In this document: piece after piece, positions 17,821-27,881 of the stretch | Numbering within the stretch: the stretch's first letter is position 1 | Layout: the number at the start of each line of letters is the position of its first letter | NCBI GenBank assembly: GCA_964607755.1 | Contig: CAZSMC010000008.1 | Coordinates: 1 to 64,000, forward strand | DNA: 64,000 bases | Reading direction: 5' to 3' | Source of the DNA: CAZSMC01 sp964607755 | Lineage (GTDB): Bacteria > Zhuqueibacterota > Zhuqueibacteria > Residuimicrobiales > Krinioviventaceae | The notes under the pieces: model-generated | Seen by the model: only the letters and a program-made list of their open reading frames with translations | Database searches by the model: none | What the model was told of the DNA's origin: nothing | Program-made: the position numbers and the translations under genes

Positions 17821-20800
17821 TTAAAACGGAAACCAGTGTCTCAGCACAATTCTTGCATCATCTCTATTATAAAGCATCAAACTATCATAATCATACTCAA
17901 GTTCCAACAAAATCTGTGGACTAATACGATACTCCAGTCCGATTGTGTGATGCAAGCCCAGGTCTTTTGCCTTATAACGGTAGCCAATACCTGATTCAAT
18001 TTGGCCAGTGTACTGAATGAAAAACTGATCAGCCAGATATTTCCCCACGATGAGCCGGGTACTTTCCAGCAAAGCCAAACGGTTATTAAGAGCGATATTA
18101 TCGTTCAAATTAAATGTGATGATATTTTTAGTAAGCTGCGAACTAAAGCGCACATAATCAAAGCCAAAAGTCTTTTCCAGCTTTCGCTCAACAGGCCGAA
18201 AAATGGGCCGGAACAGAATATTATCCGTGCTGTATCCGATAGCAGACAGGGCACTGCCTTGCAAATCATTGGCAGAATAGCCGAGAGACGCCAAAATTTG
18301 TGCCTCGTTGTTGCCTAAATTTGGGTTATCGCTAGATAATTTAAACTGGATATCATCAAACCGCGCGCGTTCGGTTTCTTTGATTGCGAAATCGCCGACA
18401 GAATTTTCTGCCTGTTGATCTTGTATTTCAGTCTTTGTTTGAAGAGAGAGATAAACATTCGACGAAATACCGACAGAATCAGTCACTGTGGTTCGGGCAC
18501 GACCATAAGTCATCGGTACCAGACTGCTGCGGTCGAACTGGACGCCAAATTGTTCGACCCGAAAGTTCATGTCCAGATATTCGATAAATCCATTTGTTGA
18601 GCGCAATTCACCGTTGATTCTAAAACTCTCGTCCTCGAGCCTGCCGCTCAAATCCAGACCGCCAAAACTTTTGTCCAGCATAATATTCACATGCACTTCA
18701 TCGATCGCACCGGAGAAATCGCGTGTGTACCAGGTATTTTCCATCGGTACCACCAGGAGATCCCAGTCGAGATTTTCCAGAAATTGCGAGAATGCTGTAT
18801 TTTTTGTCGTCTCACCTTCGTAAAAAGGATACATGATTTCGGCATGAGACAGCTTGATTTTGCCGCGCAGGGTAAAATTCCCGCCATCTTTCGCCAAATA
18901 CATTTTTTCGTCGGGATTGCGGCCCTGGAATTTTAGCATACCAAAATTTCCCGGCCCCATCAAACCAATAATGTTCAGAGGAATGTAATCATCCGGTGTA
19001 TCGAAGACAAACACGCCAGCATGGACTTCCGAACCAGGAATGATGATATTTTCCAGCGGTCTCTCCGAATAAATTTCATTCGCTGGTTCATTGTAAATAT
19101 TAAAGGGATGTCCTCCCATATCTCCTTTAAAATAATAAAGATTAAAAAAGTTCTCGTCTGTGTCGAATGTTAACAGTGCGGAAACGTTTTTTATCGGTGA
19201 AACCACATTTTTAAACGCCATACTGGCATCATTTACCGAAAGCTTTACAGAATTGAATTCTGGGTTTTGTGGCGTCCCGCTTACATTGAGAGAAAATTGA
19301 CAGGAGCTCTGCGGATTCCTGAAAAAATCCTGCCAATCTGATAAAATCAATAAAAAATTACCTTCTCCTTGCATCTCCAAAGCCATGCTGTCACTCGCCG
19401 AAAACGGATAGAATCCTTTGCCGGTCAGTTGATATTCGTTATATCGTGTCAGCCGGAAATTCTGAACAAATAGTTTTGACAAATCTTTATTCCTGGTAAA
19501 CCCAGAATCGCCAACCTGAATCTCAAGTTCGTCAAATGGGATGCCAGCGACATCGCCCTCTTTAAGCGCAATAACGCCATTGATTTGAGGTGCTCTTCTT
19601 CTACCCTTGATGTTGACATCAACGAGCGTTTCGCCGGTCATTAGCGGTTTGTTTTTACCGGTGACTCCTAAAATATTTTTAATATTAAAGCCTGCCCCTT
19701 TGAGAGTAAAATCAAGAGAGTCAACATTCCGGTCTGACGAACCATTAGCCAGCAGCAACGTCGATTCCCGCAGATTGAGCAAAAACTTGTTCAGTTTGAA
19801 ACCGGATTGTTGATAATCGAAATTCACCTGAGAGGAATATGGGCCGCGATTTTTGTAATACGCATTATTCAACTCTGTTGAACCGGAGACCAGCGGTTCA
19901 TTGAGGGTACCAGAAATGTGCGTATTTCCATTCAAATAACCGGAAAACAGAGTATCATTTGGCGCCAGGAGGTTAAATATATCAAAGTGTGAAAAATGTA
20001 TCGTACCGAGCAAATTATTCGACGAATCAGTTTTCGTGATCTTGAACGTAGTAGTCAAGGTATTGTCGATATTTAATTGCTTTAAATTAAAATTATTTTT
20101 TACTCTCTGAAATTCAAAGTCGCCCTGCATTTCGAACCCGGTATCCGGATGAAACCGGACATTGCCGGTTCCGTTCAGATGTCCTCCTTTTGGCCTGTTT
20201 ACCCTGGTTGTTAAATCAATAATCCGGTAAGCGGTCATATCGTTTTCTTGTTTTGCAAACTCGGTTTGTGCTTCAAAATTGCGTAGCGTGCCTCTGAGAT
20301 GCGTAGAAAATTGTATCGATTTTCGCAATCGCTCTTCTTGTGGGAGCTTCCACAGGGCGAAAACCATATTGTGCAGATTTTCCCAGTCAACACTGATCTC
20401 GGGCACTGAGGTCGAGAAATCAACATAACCGGAAAGTCGCGTGCGCGGATTTCTCAAACCAGTCAAGCGGATCTTTTGATTATACACTGAAAAGGCAGAA
20501 TTGAGAAAAATATTCGAGTCAAGAGTTTGCAGGTTTGTATTCAGGGTTCCAATTACCAATGGATTGTTCAATGTCCCAGAAATATCCGCGCTCAGAGTGG
20601 TCGAACACGCCTGCACGCTATCGGTGGCTATCTGATTTAGCAAATGTGCAAGTTCGCCTTGTGCCTCAATCGTCCCTGAAATTTTGGACTCCTTTGTACG
20701 CGCATCAATTTCTCCCTCTAATATAAAATCATGATTTTGCCACACGCCAGTGCTATTGTGAATAGTAAATCGATGTTTGTCATAAAAAAAGTTCAGCCGA

Positions 20801-21975
20801 TAGTCGGAAAAAAGCTGTCCAAAAAGATAAAGTTGCCGAGACGTCAAACGCGTTTGAATGACAGGTTTCGATAACGGTCCTTTGATTTGACTATTAACTT
20901 GAACTGTTCCAAAAACCTTATCCTGAAATTTCTCTGGCAAAATGCTGCGAAAATTTTCCAGTTCACATTGTTTAGATGAAGCCTCAAGATCAACAAACGG
21001 CTTTTTTATATTCGAGATGACCCCGGATAGGTTGAATGTTGAACCATTAATTTTTTGACTGGATGATTCAATGTGAACATCGCTGCCATTAATGCTCGCA
21101 CGGATGTTCATATCGTTAACATGAAGCATATCACCCATTGCTGTTCCCTGTCCATCACGGATAGTAAATTGACCAAAAGTATTCATGGTATAAGGGCCTG
21201 TACCAGTTGTGGTCATTTCAAGATGGCCGTTTAACAATCCGGATGAAAATTGAAATTTATCTTCAGGGACAAAGAAAAAATCTTTGCCCAACTGATAATT
21301 TCGCAAGTGAATTTCGCCAGAGGAGAGCAAGCCAGATTCCAGGTCATATAGTCCTTCTGCAATTACAGTTTGTTGTTTCGAATCCAAGAGACGACCGGTC
21401 CATTTGAGGCCGAGCGTTCCGGGTTTTTCATTATAAACCGCGCCGTCAATGCTCTGCACAACATGCACTTTTTCAGAATCAGAAATTGCCAGAAATAAAT
21501 CCCCGTCTCTTATTGAAACTCTGTTAAGTATATTTAATTGTTTTGAAGATGGTTTGAGCCATTCTATCAAGCCGGGATAGCGGGTTTCTGGCTGATGACT
21601 GGTATCTGTAAGAACCGAATCCACAAGCGTGACAGTGATTTTGGGCTTGATAAACTGGACGTTATTTGCAAGCTCTGTTGTTTTGTATGTGGGAAGAATG
21701 AGATTAATAAAGTTATATCCGACAACCAGGTCCTCGATTTCGACGTCAATACGCTCATCTCTGAGTGGCAAATGAACACCCAAAAGGTGTACATTCCCAA
21801 ATCCCACATGCACCCGGGAGATATGGATATCATCACCCAGAATGGGGCGTGTTTTTGCAAGAATATATTTTTTCAGTTTCTCGTTTGCCCCAAATTCCCG
21901 CCATCCATGAAAAGCAGCCATAATGACAGCAATCAAAAAAATAAAGACAAAGAGAACCCATTTACGCCGTTTCAA
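17821..21975 (-). CDS. tamB: TamB/YhdP-like AsmA-superfamily bridge protein
   Basis: A 1384-residue protein with one N-terminal membrane anchor (VLFVFIFLIAVIMAAFHGW, about 7-25), a very long repetitive beta-rich body and a C-terminal TamB (DUF490) domain ending in barrel-like strands (LELEYDYDSLMLYNRDDARI) and terminal Phe. Members span the periplasm and help outer-membrane protein or phospholipid transfer; which of these applies here is not shown by sequence. No tamA is adjacent; in bacteria without TamA the protein often works with BamA, which fits the neighbouring bamA gene. Confidence 0.87.
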   Translation of the reverse strand: MKRRKWVLFVFIFLIAVIMAAFHGWREFGANEKLKKYILAKTRPILGDDIHISRVHVGFGNVHLLGVHLPLRDERIDVEIEDLVVGYNFINLILPTYKTTELANNVQFIKPKITVTLVDSVLTDTSHQPETRYPGLIEWLKPSSKQLNILNRVSIRDGDLFLAISDSEKVHVVQSIDGAVYNEKPGTLGLKWTGRLLDSKQQTVIAEGLYDLESGLLSSGEIHLRNYQLGKDFFFVPEDKFQFSSGLLNGHLEMTTTGTGPYTMNTFGQFTIRDGQGTAMGDMLHVNDMNIRASINGSDVHIESSSQKINGSTFNLSGVISNIKKPFVDLEASSKQCELENFRSILPEKFQDKVFGTVQVNSQIKGPLSKPVIQTRLTSRQLYLFGQLFSDYRLNFFYDKHRFTIHNSTGVWQNHDFILEGEIDARTKESKISGTIEAQGELAHLLNQIATDSVQACSTTLSADISGTLNNPLVIGTLNTNLQTLDSNIFLNSAFSVYNQKIRLTGLRNPRTRLSGYVDFSTSVPEISVDWENLHNMVFALWKLPQEERLRKSIQFSTHLRGTLRNFEAQTEFAKQENDMTAYRIIDLTTRVNRPKGGHLNGTGNVRFHPDTGFEMQGDFEFQRVKNNFNLKQLNIDNTLTTTFKITKTDSSNNLLGTIHFSHFDIFNLLAPNDTLFSGYLNGNTHISGTLNEPLVSGSTELNNAYYKNRGPYSSQVNFDYQQSGFKLNKFLLNLRESTLLLANGSSDRNVDSLDFTLKGAGFNIKNILGVTGKNKPLMTGETLVDVNIKGRRRAPQINGVIALKEGDVAGIPFDELEIQVGDSGFTRNKDLSKLFVQNFRLTRYNEYQLTGKGFYPFSASDSMALEMQGEGNFLLILSDWQDFFRNPQSSCQFSLNVSGTPQNPEFNSVKLSVNDASMAFKNVVSPIKNVSALLTFDTDENFFNLYYFKGDMGGHPFNIYNEPANEIYSERPLENIIIPGSEVHAGVFVFDTPDDYIPLNIIGLMGPGNFGMLKFQGRNPDEKMYLAKDGGNFTLRGKIKLSHAEIMYPFYEGETTKNTAFSQFLENLDWDLLVVPMENTWYTRDFSGAIDEVHVNIMLDKSFGGLDLSGRLEDESFRINGELRSTNGFIEYLDMNFRVEQFGVQFDRSSLVPMTYGRARTTVTDSVGISSNVYLSLQTKTEIQDQQAENSVGDFAIKETERARFDDIQFKLSSDNPNLGNNEAQILASLGYSANDLQGSALSAIGYSTDNILFRPIFRPVERKLEKTFGFDYVRFSSQLTKNIITFNLNDNIALNNRLALLESTRLIVGKYLADQFFIQYTGQIESGIGYRYKAKDLGLHHTIGLEYRISPQILLELEYDYDSLMLYNRDDARIVLRHWFPF

Positions 21976-22083
21976 ATTAACCTTTTCTAAAGTTATTAAT
22001 TTTTACCACTCATCAACGAACAGAAAAGCAATAGAGTTCTTGTCAAGTTAAGTAATGGAGTTTTATTCCACTGGAAAAATAAA

Positions 22084-22857
22084 TTATGTATTGCTCTGTG
22101 TCGTGCTAACCCGTCCAAAGCGTCTTTCCCTGTTCAGATAACTTTCAATCGCATCGAGAAAATCGTGTTTATCAAAATCAGGCCACAAAGTTGGAGTCAC
22201 ATAAAGTTCAGCATAGGCAATTTGCCAGAGCAAAAAATTGCTGATGCGCATTTCTCCGCTCGTCCGGATGAGTAAATCCGGATCTCCAATGGAATGTGTT
22301 TGCAGGTGAGAAGAAAAAAGTTCTTCATCAATATCTTTTGATGACAGTTCACGTTGCTCTACTTTTTCAGCAATGCGCCTTACGGCGTTCAGTATTTCAT
22401 TTCTGCTTCCGTAACTCAGAGCCAGGTTAAGAATCAAGCCATCATTTTTTTTCAGCCGGTTAATGGCATTGCTGAATGCCATTTTTTGAGCTTTTGGCAA
22501 GGATTCGAACTCTCCGATCGTCATCAATCGGACGTTTTTCTTGTTCAACTCGTTTACTTCATTATTAATCGTTTGCAACAGCAATGTCATCAAGGCAGAA
22601 ACTTCCGATGCTGGCCTCTTCCAGTTTTCTGCTGAAAAGGTATATAAAGTCAAAGCATGAATTTTTAAATCTCCGGCAGCTTCAACAACTTTGCGGACTG
22701 TTTCAATACCCTTTTTATGACCTTCTGTTCGTGGCAAACCACGTTTTTTTGCCCAGCGCCCATTCCCGTCCATAATAATTGCTACATGATTCGGCAATTT
22801 CCCGCGCTGTCTTAATAAGCTTATTCTTTCCTGAATATCTGTTTGTCTCTGTTCCAT
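22084..22857 (-). CDS. uppS: Isoprenyl transferase (undecaprenyl diphosphate synthase)
   Basis: A 257-residue cis-prenyltransferase that makes the C55 lipid carrier for peptidoglycan and polysaccharide. Conserved VAIIMDGNGRWAKKRG (catalytic Asp30), GHKKGIETVR, TLYTFSAENWKRP, and DLLIRTSGEMRISNFLLWQ are visible. Normal length. First gene of the envelope block; 108 nt separate it from tamB. In many bacteria uppS is followed by cdsA, dxr and rseP; here tamB to lpxA have come between them and cdsA is missing. Confidence 0.96.
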   Translation of the reverse strand: MEQRQTDIQERISLLRQRGKLPNHVAIIMDGNGRWAKKRGLPRTEGHKKGIETVRKVVEAAGDLKIHALTLYTFSAENWKRPASEVSALMTLLLQTINNEVNELNKKNVRLMTIGEFESLPKAQKMAFSNAINRLKKNDGLILNLALSYGSRNEILNAVRRIAEKVEQRELSSKDIDEELFSSHLQTHSIGDPDLLIRTSGEMRISNFLLWQIAYAELYVTPTLWPDFDKHDFLDAIESYLNRERRFGRVSTTQSNT

Positions 22858-23040
22858 AATGTCAAATTAACAAAATAAAAAGCAAAAGCAAGTGAAATCA
22901 AACGGGGCAGACAGGTGTTTTGTCACACATTTTAACAAATTCGGTTGCATTCAGTTCCGGGTTATCGTATGATCGAATATTTTTTCAGTATCGTTCTAGC
23001 AGACGAATAATGATTCATTTCTTAATTTTTATCTCTGTCC

Positions 23041-23069
23041 AAAAAAAAGCCCCGTTGATGAAACGGGGC
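23041..23069 (-). terminator. rho-independent terminator after the TPR gene
   Basis: Minus-strand stem GCCCCGTTT/AACGGGGC with a 4-nt loop (23049-23069) followed by eight U (23041-23048), 27 nt after the TPR gene's stop. Confidence 0.88.
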
Positions 23070-23095
23070 GTTCTTGTAAATAGCCTCTTTTACGA

Positions 23096-24211
23096 TTATT
23101 GTTGACCTAATTCATCGGCCTTTGCAAAAGCTTGTTCCGCTTTTTCGGGCTGATCGGTCTGCGCGTAAGCAATACCAAGATTATAGTATATCGCAGATTC
23201 GACCTGGGTTTCCGGACTTTGTTCACCAATTTCAACGGCTTTTTGCAGATATGGAATAGCTCTCAGGTATAACTCTCGTTTTCTCTCTATTTCTTCGTTT
23301 GTAACATTCTCCCCTTCATTCTGTTTGTCAACCAGTTGCTTTTGATAATCCTGGGCAATTTGCAGGTAAGATTGGCCGACACTCACATTCGCCTGGTAAT
23401 CTTCTGGATTCTCGGACAAAACGTTGTTAAACAGTTCCACAGCTTCATCAAACTCGTCATTCATCAAGTGCAAACGGCCGAGATTGTAAAGAATATCCGT
23501 ATCATTTGGACTATTTTCCAACGCTTTTCTATATGTTTCTTTGGCTTTTTCGGTTTGATTTGTCATGTCATAAGCCAGAGCCAGATTCACAACAGCATTC
23601 GCATTATCCGGTTCAATCTCTAATGCTTTTTGCATCAACGGAATAACCTCTTCATATTGCTGCAGATTAAAATATACCTGGGAAAGCCCCATAATCGCGT
23701 CCATATTGTCCGGCTGCATCTCGATTACTTTTTTGAAATTTTCTTTCGCTTTTTCAAACTCTTGTTTTCTGGTGTAACAGATCGCAAGGGTTTGATATGT
23801 ATCAGCACGAGTCGAGTCGATTTTTTGGGCTGTAAGGAATTTGTCGATCGCCTGGTCAACCTGGTCATTATTCAGCATTTTTACACCGGTATTGAAATTC
23901 TTGACCCAGTATTTTTCGCGGGTTGCTTTAATCGGCTGTTCGAATTCAGAGGAAATTTCCAGGGACTTTGCAAACTGTTCGTTCATTTGCTCCCATTTTT
24001 CTTTTCGACCGTATCCTTCACCAAGGAGGTAATGAGCTTCGGCATCCTGCGGATACAACTTTACGGCAATTTCTAACTGTTCAATAGCTTTATCCCAATT
24101 TTCCTGTTGAATATAGACTTTGGCCGAAGTCACTTCTTTCGTCTGGCAGGCAGTAAAAATAACCACAAAACTGAACAGTACTGCAACTGCCAAGGAATAA
24201 CGTGCTTTCAT
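23096..24211 (-). CDS. TPR-repeat lipoprotein
   Basis: A 371-residue predicted lipoprotein: a signal peptide ending IFTAC with the lipidated Cys at 22, then about eight tetratricopeptide repeats covering most of the mature chain (for example NWDKAIEQLEIAVKLYPQD, FEKAKENFKKVIEMQPDN, YEEVIPLMQKALEIEPDN). TPR arrays mediate protein contacts; the partner is unknown. It stands alone with its own promoter and terminator. The chain ends in a final TPR-like helix pair (DQPEKAEQAFAKADELGQQ). Confidence 0.85.
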   Translation of the reverse strand: MKARYSLAVAVLFSFVVIFTACQTKEVTSAKVYIQQENWDKAIEQLEIAVKLYPQDAEAHYLLGEGYGRKEKWEQMNEQFAKSLEISSEFEQPIKATREKYWVKNFNTGVKMLNNDQVDQAIDKFLTAQKIDSTRADTYQTLAICYTRKQEFEKAKENFKKVIEMQPDNMDAIMGLSQVYFNLQQYEEVIPLMQKALEIEPDNANAVVNLALAYDMTNQTEKAKETYRKALENSPNDTDILYNLGRLHLMNDEFDEAVELFNNVLSENPEDYQANVSVGQSYLQIAQDYQKQLVDKQNEGENVTNEEIERKRELYLRAIPYLQKAVEIGEQSPETQVESAIYYNLGIAYAQTDQPEKAEQAFAKADELGQQ

Positions 24212-24262
24212 TCGAAAAATCTCCTTTATTTTCTAAATGATTATTATAAATTAAATCCTATC

Positions 24263-24291
24263 AATATACATAAAAAGTTTTAATTTATCAA
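24263..24291 (-). promoter_or_regulatory. sigma70-type promoter for the TPR lipoprotein gene
   Basis: Minus-strand TTGATA (24286-24291) and TATATT (24263-24268), spacer 17 nt, about 50 nt before the ATG; AAGGAG SD follows before the start. Confidence 0.6.
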
Positions 24292-24416
24292 GCTTTATTT
24301 TTCCAATTGTTTACATCAAAATTGAAAATTTATTCATTTTCATGACTATTTTTTGTGTTTCCGACTATTGCCGGTTTATAAATTACATTTTAAGGACTCT
24401 TCTACAAAACTGTTTT

Positions 24417-25475
24417 TTATTTGTTCCATTCAGCCAGTTTTTCAGCATCTGGTAATTTTATCACACCCCGTTCAGTGATAATTGCTGAAATATATTGATG
24501 CGGGGTGACGTCAAAAGCCGGATTGAAGACTTTGACTTCTTCCGACGTCACTAATGTCCCGGCAAACTTTTTTACTTCTTCGGGATCTCGCTCCTCGATT
24601 GGAATGTCCTCTCCGTTCTGGAGCGAATAGTCAAACGTTGATAGCGGCGCTGCTACGTAAAACGGAATGTTATGCTCTCTGGCCAGCACTGACAACCCAA
24701 ACGTCCCGATCTTGTTAGCGACATCGCCGTTTGCCGCCACCCTGTCTGCCCCGACAACAACGCAGTTGACCAGTCCTTGCTTCATCACCGTGGCAGCCAT
24801 GCTGTCGCAAATCAATCGACATTCAATATCATCTTCCAAAAGCTCAAAAGTTGTCAGCCTCGCTCCTTGCAACAACGGCCGGGTTTCATCCACATATACA
24901 TTAACCTGTTTGCCCATTTCCACAGCCGAACGAATAACACCAAGAGCGGTGCCATGGCCTCCGGTGGCCAGCGCTCCGGCATTGCAATGCGTCAACACAT
25001 TCGCCCGAATAGGCAACAGCTCAGCTCCATAACGGCCTATTTTTTGACACCGTTCAATATCATCTTTTAAAATAAAATTCGCCTTTCGGAGCATGGCCTT
25101 TTTGACTTCATTGAGCGGCCTGTTCAGATTCTTTGACATGGTTTTGCGCATGCTCTCGAGCGCCCAAAACAAATTATTTGCCGTGGGCCGGGATGCTTTT
25201 AAATCTTCAATCGCCTTGTTGACTTTCATTAGAAAACCGGCCCGGTCTGTTTCGTCAGCGTTCCAAACTGAAAGTACCACGCCATACGCTGCGGCAATGC
25301 CAATAGCCGGCGCTCCGCGCACCGACATTTTTTTAATCGCATTAACGATACCGGGGTGATCGGAAATCTCCAGCAATACCAGATCATTCGGTAATTGTGT
25401 TTGATCTAAAAGTCTTACTTTACCATCGACCCATTCTACCGCTTTTATTTCATCCATATATGTCCCTGTACTCAT
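24417..25475 (-). CDS. mtnA: S-methyl-5-thioribose-1-phosphate isomerase
   Basis: A 352-residue aldose-ketose isomerase of the methionine salvage pathway, homologous to eIF2B alpha. Seen: MSVRGAPAIGIAAAYG, the catalytic Cys in THCNAGALATGGHGTALG, the catalytic Asp in VGADRVAANGDVANKIGT and FYVAAPLSTFD. The ATG at 25475 overlaps the waaA stop by 4 nt (ATGA), which suggests translational coupling; an ATG at 25457 preceded by AGGGA is an alternative. No other mtn gene is in the window; the enzyme may also serve related roles such as 5-deoxyribose salvage. Confidence 0.93.
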   Translation of the reverse strand: MSTGTYMDEIKAVEWVDGKVRLLDQTQLPNDLVLLEISDHPGIVNAIKKMSVRGAPAIGIAAAYGVVLSVWNADETDRAGFLMKVNKAIEDLKASRPTANNLFWALESMRKTMSKNLNRPLNEVKKAMLRKANFILKDDIERCQKIGRYGAELLPIRANVLTHCNAGALATGGHGTALGVIRSAVEMGKQVNVYVDETRPLLQGARLTTFELLEDDIECRLICDSMAATVMKQGLVNCVVVGADRVAANGDVANKIGTFGLSVLAREHNIPFYVAAPLSTFDYSLQNGEDIPIEERDPEEVKKFAGTLVTSEEVKVFNPAFDVTPHQYISAIITERGVIKLPDAEKLAEWNK

Positions 25476-26752
25476 GATAAAAATTTTACCATAATATCGA
25501 CTGTTCGCCGACTGGCGCCAATATTTTTTTCGACAAAATTCTTTGCCCGGTTTCCAATGCTGGTCACTTTAGAGTCGTCTTTCAAAAATGTCATCAGTAC
25601 ATCTTTGGTCTGCTGAGTGGTTTCAACGAGAATCGCTCCGCCATGTTCCAATAATTGCCCTGGTTCAGGTGAATTTTGATGCCGGGGGCCAAAGAACACA
25701 GCGCTTCCATGAGCTGCTGGTTCCAGCACATTATGAATACCCGGGCCAAAACCACCACCGACAAAAGCCATCGATCCGAGTGTATAAAGATTGGCCAATA
25801 TACCGATCCGGTCGATGAGCAAAATACGAAAGGGTGCAACATCTCCATTTTCAAAATCTGTTAGCAAACGAACTCTGACATCCCGGCGCTGAAAAAAACC
25901 GGCAATTTTACCCACATGCTCTGTGGAAATTTCATGGGGAGCAATAATGACTTTAAACTCGTCATCATGGTTTACAGCATCCTCAATGGCTGGTAAAAGA
26001 TGCTTTTCGTCCGAAGGCCAGGTGCTGCCAGCGACCAGGCATTTTTGTTTGATGAACAATCCGGAACCGGCAAGATGTTTGATTTTAATCAACTGACTGG
26101 CGCGTTCAGACACTCTGTCATAGCGTGTATCCCCGCACGTATAAATCGATTTTTTCGAATATATTTTATCGAGCCGTTTTTTTTGTTTATCCGAAACCGC
26201 ACAAATAGCGCTAAAGGTGTCATATACATTGCGATAAAGTGGTTTTAGCCATCGAACATCTTTTAGCCGTTTGTCCGAAATGCTGGCATCGATAAGAAGA
26301 GAAGGAATGCCACGTTTTTGCATGTTCCACTGGAAATTCGGCCAAATATCGTGCCGGACTACAAGATTGATATCCGGCTGGACAAGATCGAGAAATCGAC
26401 GCACAGAGCGACTGGAATCAAACGGCAAGTAGGAAATAGCCACACGATCGCGTGTTTCACGAACATGTTCGTACCCGGATGGAGAAAAAAATGTGACAAG
26501 GACATACGCATTGACAAGGCGGGATAAAATCTCATCGATAACAGGTTTACCCTGTTCAAATTCCCCCATAGAGGAAATATGAATCCAGATCCGCGTGGCG
26601 TCTTCTGGCCAGGATTTTATATCCAACATTAATTGTTCGAATAAAACAGAGCGGCCACGAATAGCGGTTCGTATCTTGGCATTAAAAAGTCCCGCTATAT
26701 GAAAAAAAACAAATAAAAGCGGGACAATTAAAATATTATAAAGTATTGTCAT
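25472..26752 (-). CDS. waaA: 3-deoxy-D-manno-octulosonic acid (Kdo) transferase
   Basis: A 426-residue GT30 enzyme that adds Kdo to lipid IVA, joining the inner core of LPS. An N-terminal membrane segment is followed by the acceptor-domain motif HISSMGEFEQGKPVI (catalytic Glu) and RHDIWPNFQW, and by the donor-domain motif GGGFGPGIHNVLEPAAHG. Full length. It overlaps mtnA by 4 nt and follows the LytR_C gene by 15 nt. Together with lpxA, lpxC and lpxD it shows that the cell makes lipid A-Kdo, although lpxB and lpxK are outside this window. Confidence 0.94.
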   Translation of the reverse strand: MTILYNILIVPLLFVFFHIAGLFNAKIRTAIRGRSVLFEQLMLDIKSWPEDATRIWIHISSMGEFEQGKPVIDEILSRLVNAYVLVTFFSPSGYEHVRETRDRVAISYLPFDSSRSVRRFLDLVQPDINLVVRHDIWPNFQWNMQKRGIPSLLIDASISDKRLKDVRWLKPLYRNVYDTFSAICAVSDKQKKRLDKIYSKKSIYTCGDTRYDRVSERASQLIKIKHLAGSGLFIKQKCLVAGSTWPSDEKHLLPAIEDAVNHDDEFKVIIAPHEISTEHVGKIAGFFQRRDVRVRLLTDFENGDVAPFRILLIDRIGILANLYTLGSMAFVGGGFGPGIHNVLEPAAHGSAVFFGPRHQNSPEPGQLLEHGGAILVETTQQTKDVLMTFLKDDSKVTSIGNRAKNFVEKNIGASRRTVDIMVKFLS

Positions 26753-26767
26753 TCACAAAATTTACGA

Positions 26768-27286
26768 TTAGGGCAAAGCGTTAAAGATTTTCAAAGATTG
26801 ATAATCTCCCCCGATAATAATTCGAACATCAGCCCTGGCATTATCCTCTAAAAGTTCGAGAACATCCTCTTTTGGAACGCCTATGTCTTTGCGTAATTTT
26901 TCAATGGCTTGCGGACGATTGCCTTTTAAATCGATGATAAATGTATCTTCATAGTTGTAATGATCTGCGTTTGCAATTTCTGTGATCGTATAATTGTAAT
27001 AACGCAAATTTTTCGACATTTCTTCGGCCAGGCCATTTTCACCGCAGCCATTTCTGACATCAATCTTTAGAGGAGTTGGCTGGATAACCACATCTTTTTT
27101 ACTGCTAAAAATTTTATCGAGACTGGAGAAAATAAGCACAAGATTGAGAAACACGAGTCCATAGATCGCGAATGTTATTTTTATATCTCCCGACTGTTTT
27201 TTACGAGTGCTCCGGGATTTACTGCGACCTGAGAACAAACTACGTGTTCTCTTTGATGTAGTTCTTTTTTGATTACGCCGCGCCAT
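26768..27286 (-). CDS. Membrane-anchored LytR C-terminal domain protein
   Basis: A 172-residue protein: a very basic N-terminal 30 residues rich in Arg/Lys/Ser, one membrane helix about 36-56 (ITFAIYGLVFLNLVLIFSS), then a LytR_C-type domain (PLKIDVRNGCGENGLAEEMS, ..., VRIIIGGDYQSLKI). This domain is found at the end of LytR-CpsA-Psr proteins and alone in many bacteria; its function is unknown, a cell-envelope link being assumed. It precedes waaA by 15 nt, in one operon with it and mtnA. Confidence 0.75.
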   Translation of the reverse strand: MARRNQKRTTSKRTRSLFSGRSKSRSTRKKQSGDIKITFAIYGLVFLNLVLIFSSLDKIFSSKKDVVIQPTPLKIDVRNGCGENGLAEEMSKNLRYYNYTITEIANADHYNYEDTFIIDLKGNRPQAIEKLRKDIGVPKEDVLELLEDNARADVRIIIGGDYQSLKIFNALP

Positions 27287-27315
27287 GTTATGCCACCCAG
27301 TTTATTTAGTGTTCG

Positions 27316-27783
27316 CTAATACGGTAAATAACCTCTTAGAGGCGACATATATCGATATGTTGAATAGGGTCTCTGACTGAATTCAAAATGTATCAGTGTT
27401 TTTTCCGATGGCTTGTATTGCAAAGCGGCACCGGCCACAAAAGGACTGTTAGTAAAAGCAGGATTATTTTTCCCGCCTTGAAACGGTTGATGCATATAGC
27501 CAAGCTGCAGTGATACTTTTAAAGGAATTTGAAATTGATAAGACATTGTATTCAAATACAATCCCTGGGTAATTCCTTGATCACCAAAAGAGGTGTAACT
27601 CATCGTATAGGACTGCGACATATGAAAACGGGACGGATCCAAGCCTAACAGTCCGACAACACCCTGAGCATTTGTTGATTTTAACTGATCACCAAACTCC
27701 ATGTCCGCAGTATGATTTTTAAATTGCCCAAGAGCTACAAGCGGCAAAAATATGAATATTGTAAAGACGACAAATTTACGCAT
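27316..27783 (-). CDS. Secreted protein of unknown function, possibly outer-membrane associated
   Basis: A 155-residue protein with a clear signal peptide (VFTIFIFLPLVALGQ, cleavage after about 19). The mature part contains alternating aromatic/polar strands (FHMSQSYTMSYTS, VSLQLGYMHQPF, KTLIHFEFSQRPYSTY) like short outer-membrane beta strands and ends in Tyr. I recognise no family. GAGGTG lies 6 nt before the ATG. It leads the run into LytR_C, waaA and mtnA (29 nt gap), so a surface role is plausible. Confidence 0.6.
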   Translation of the reverse strand: MRKFVVFTIFIFLPLVALGQFKNHTADMEFGDQLKSTNAQGVVGLLGLDPSRFHMSQSYTMSYTSFGDQGITQGLYLNTMSYQFQIPLKVSLQLGYMHQPFQGGKNNPAFTNSPFVAGAALQYKPSEKTLIHFEFSQRPYSTYRYMSPLRGYLPY

Positions 27784-27881
27784 TTTTTCACCTCACTTTC
27801 TTTAAACATCAAAATAATAAAAAAATGCACATTGTCAATACATTTTTATATCTTTTTTTATTCCAGTGTTTGTGGCATTGG

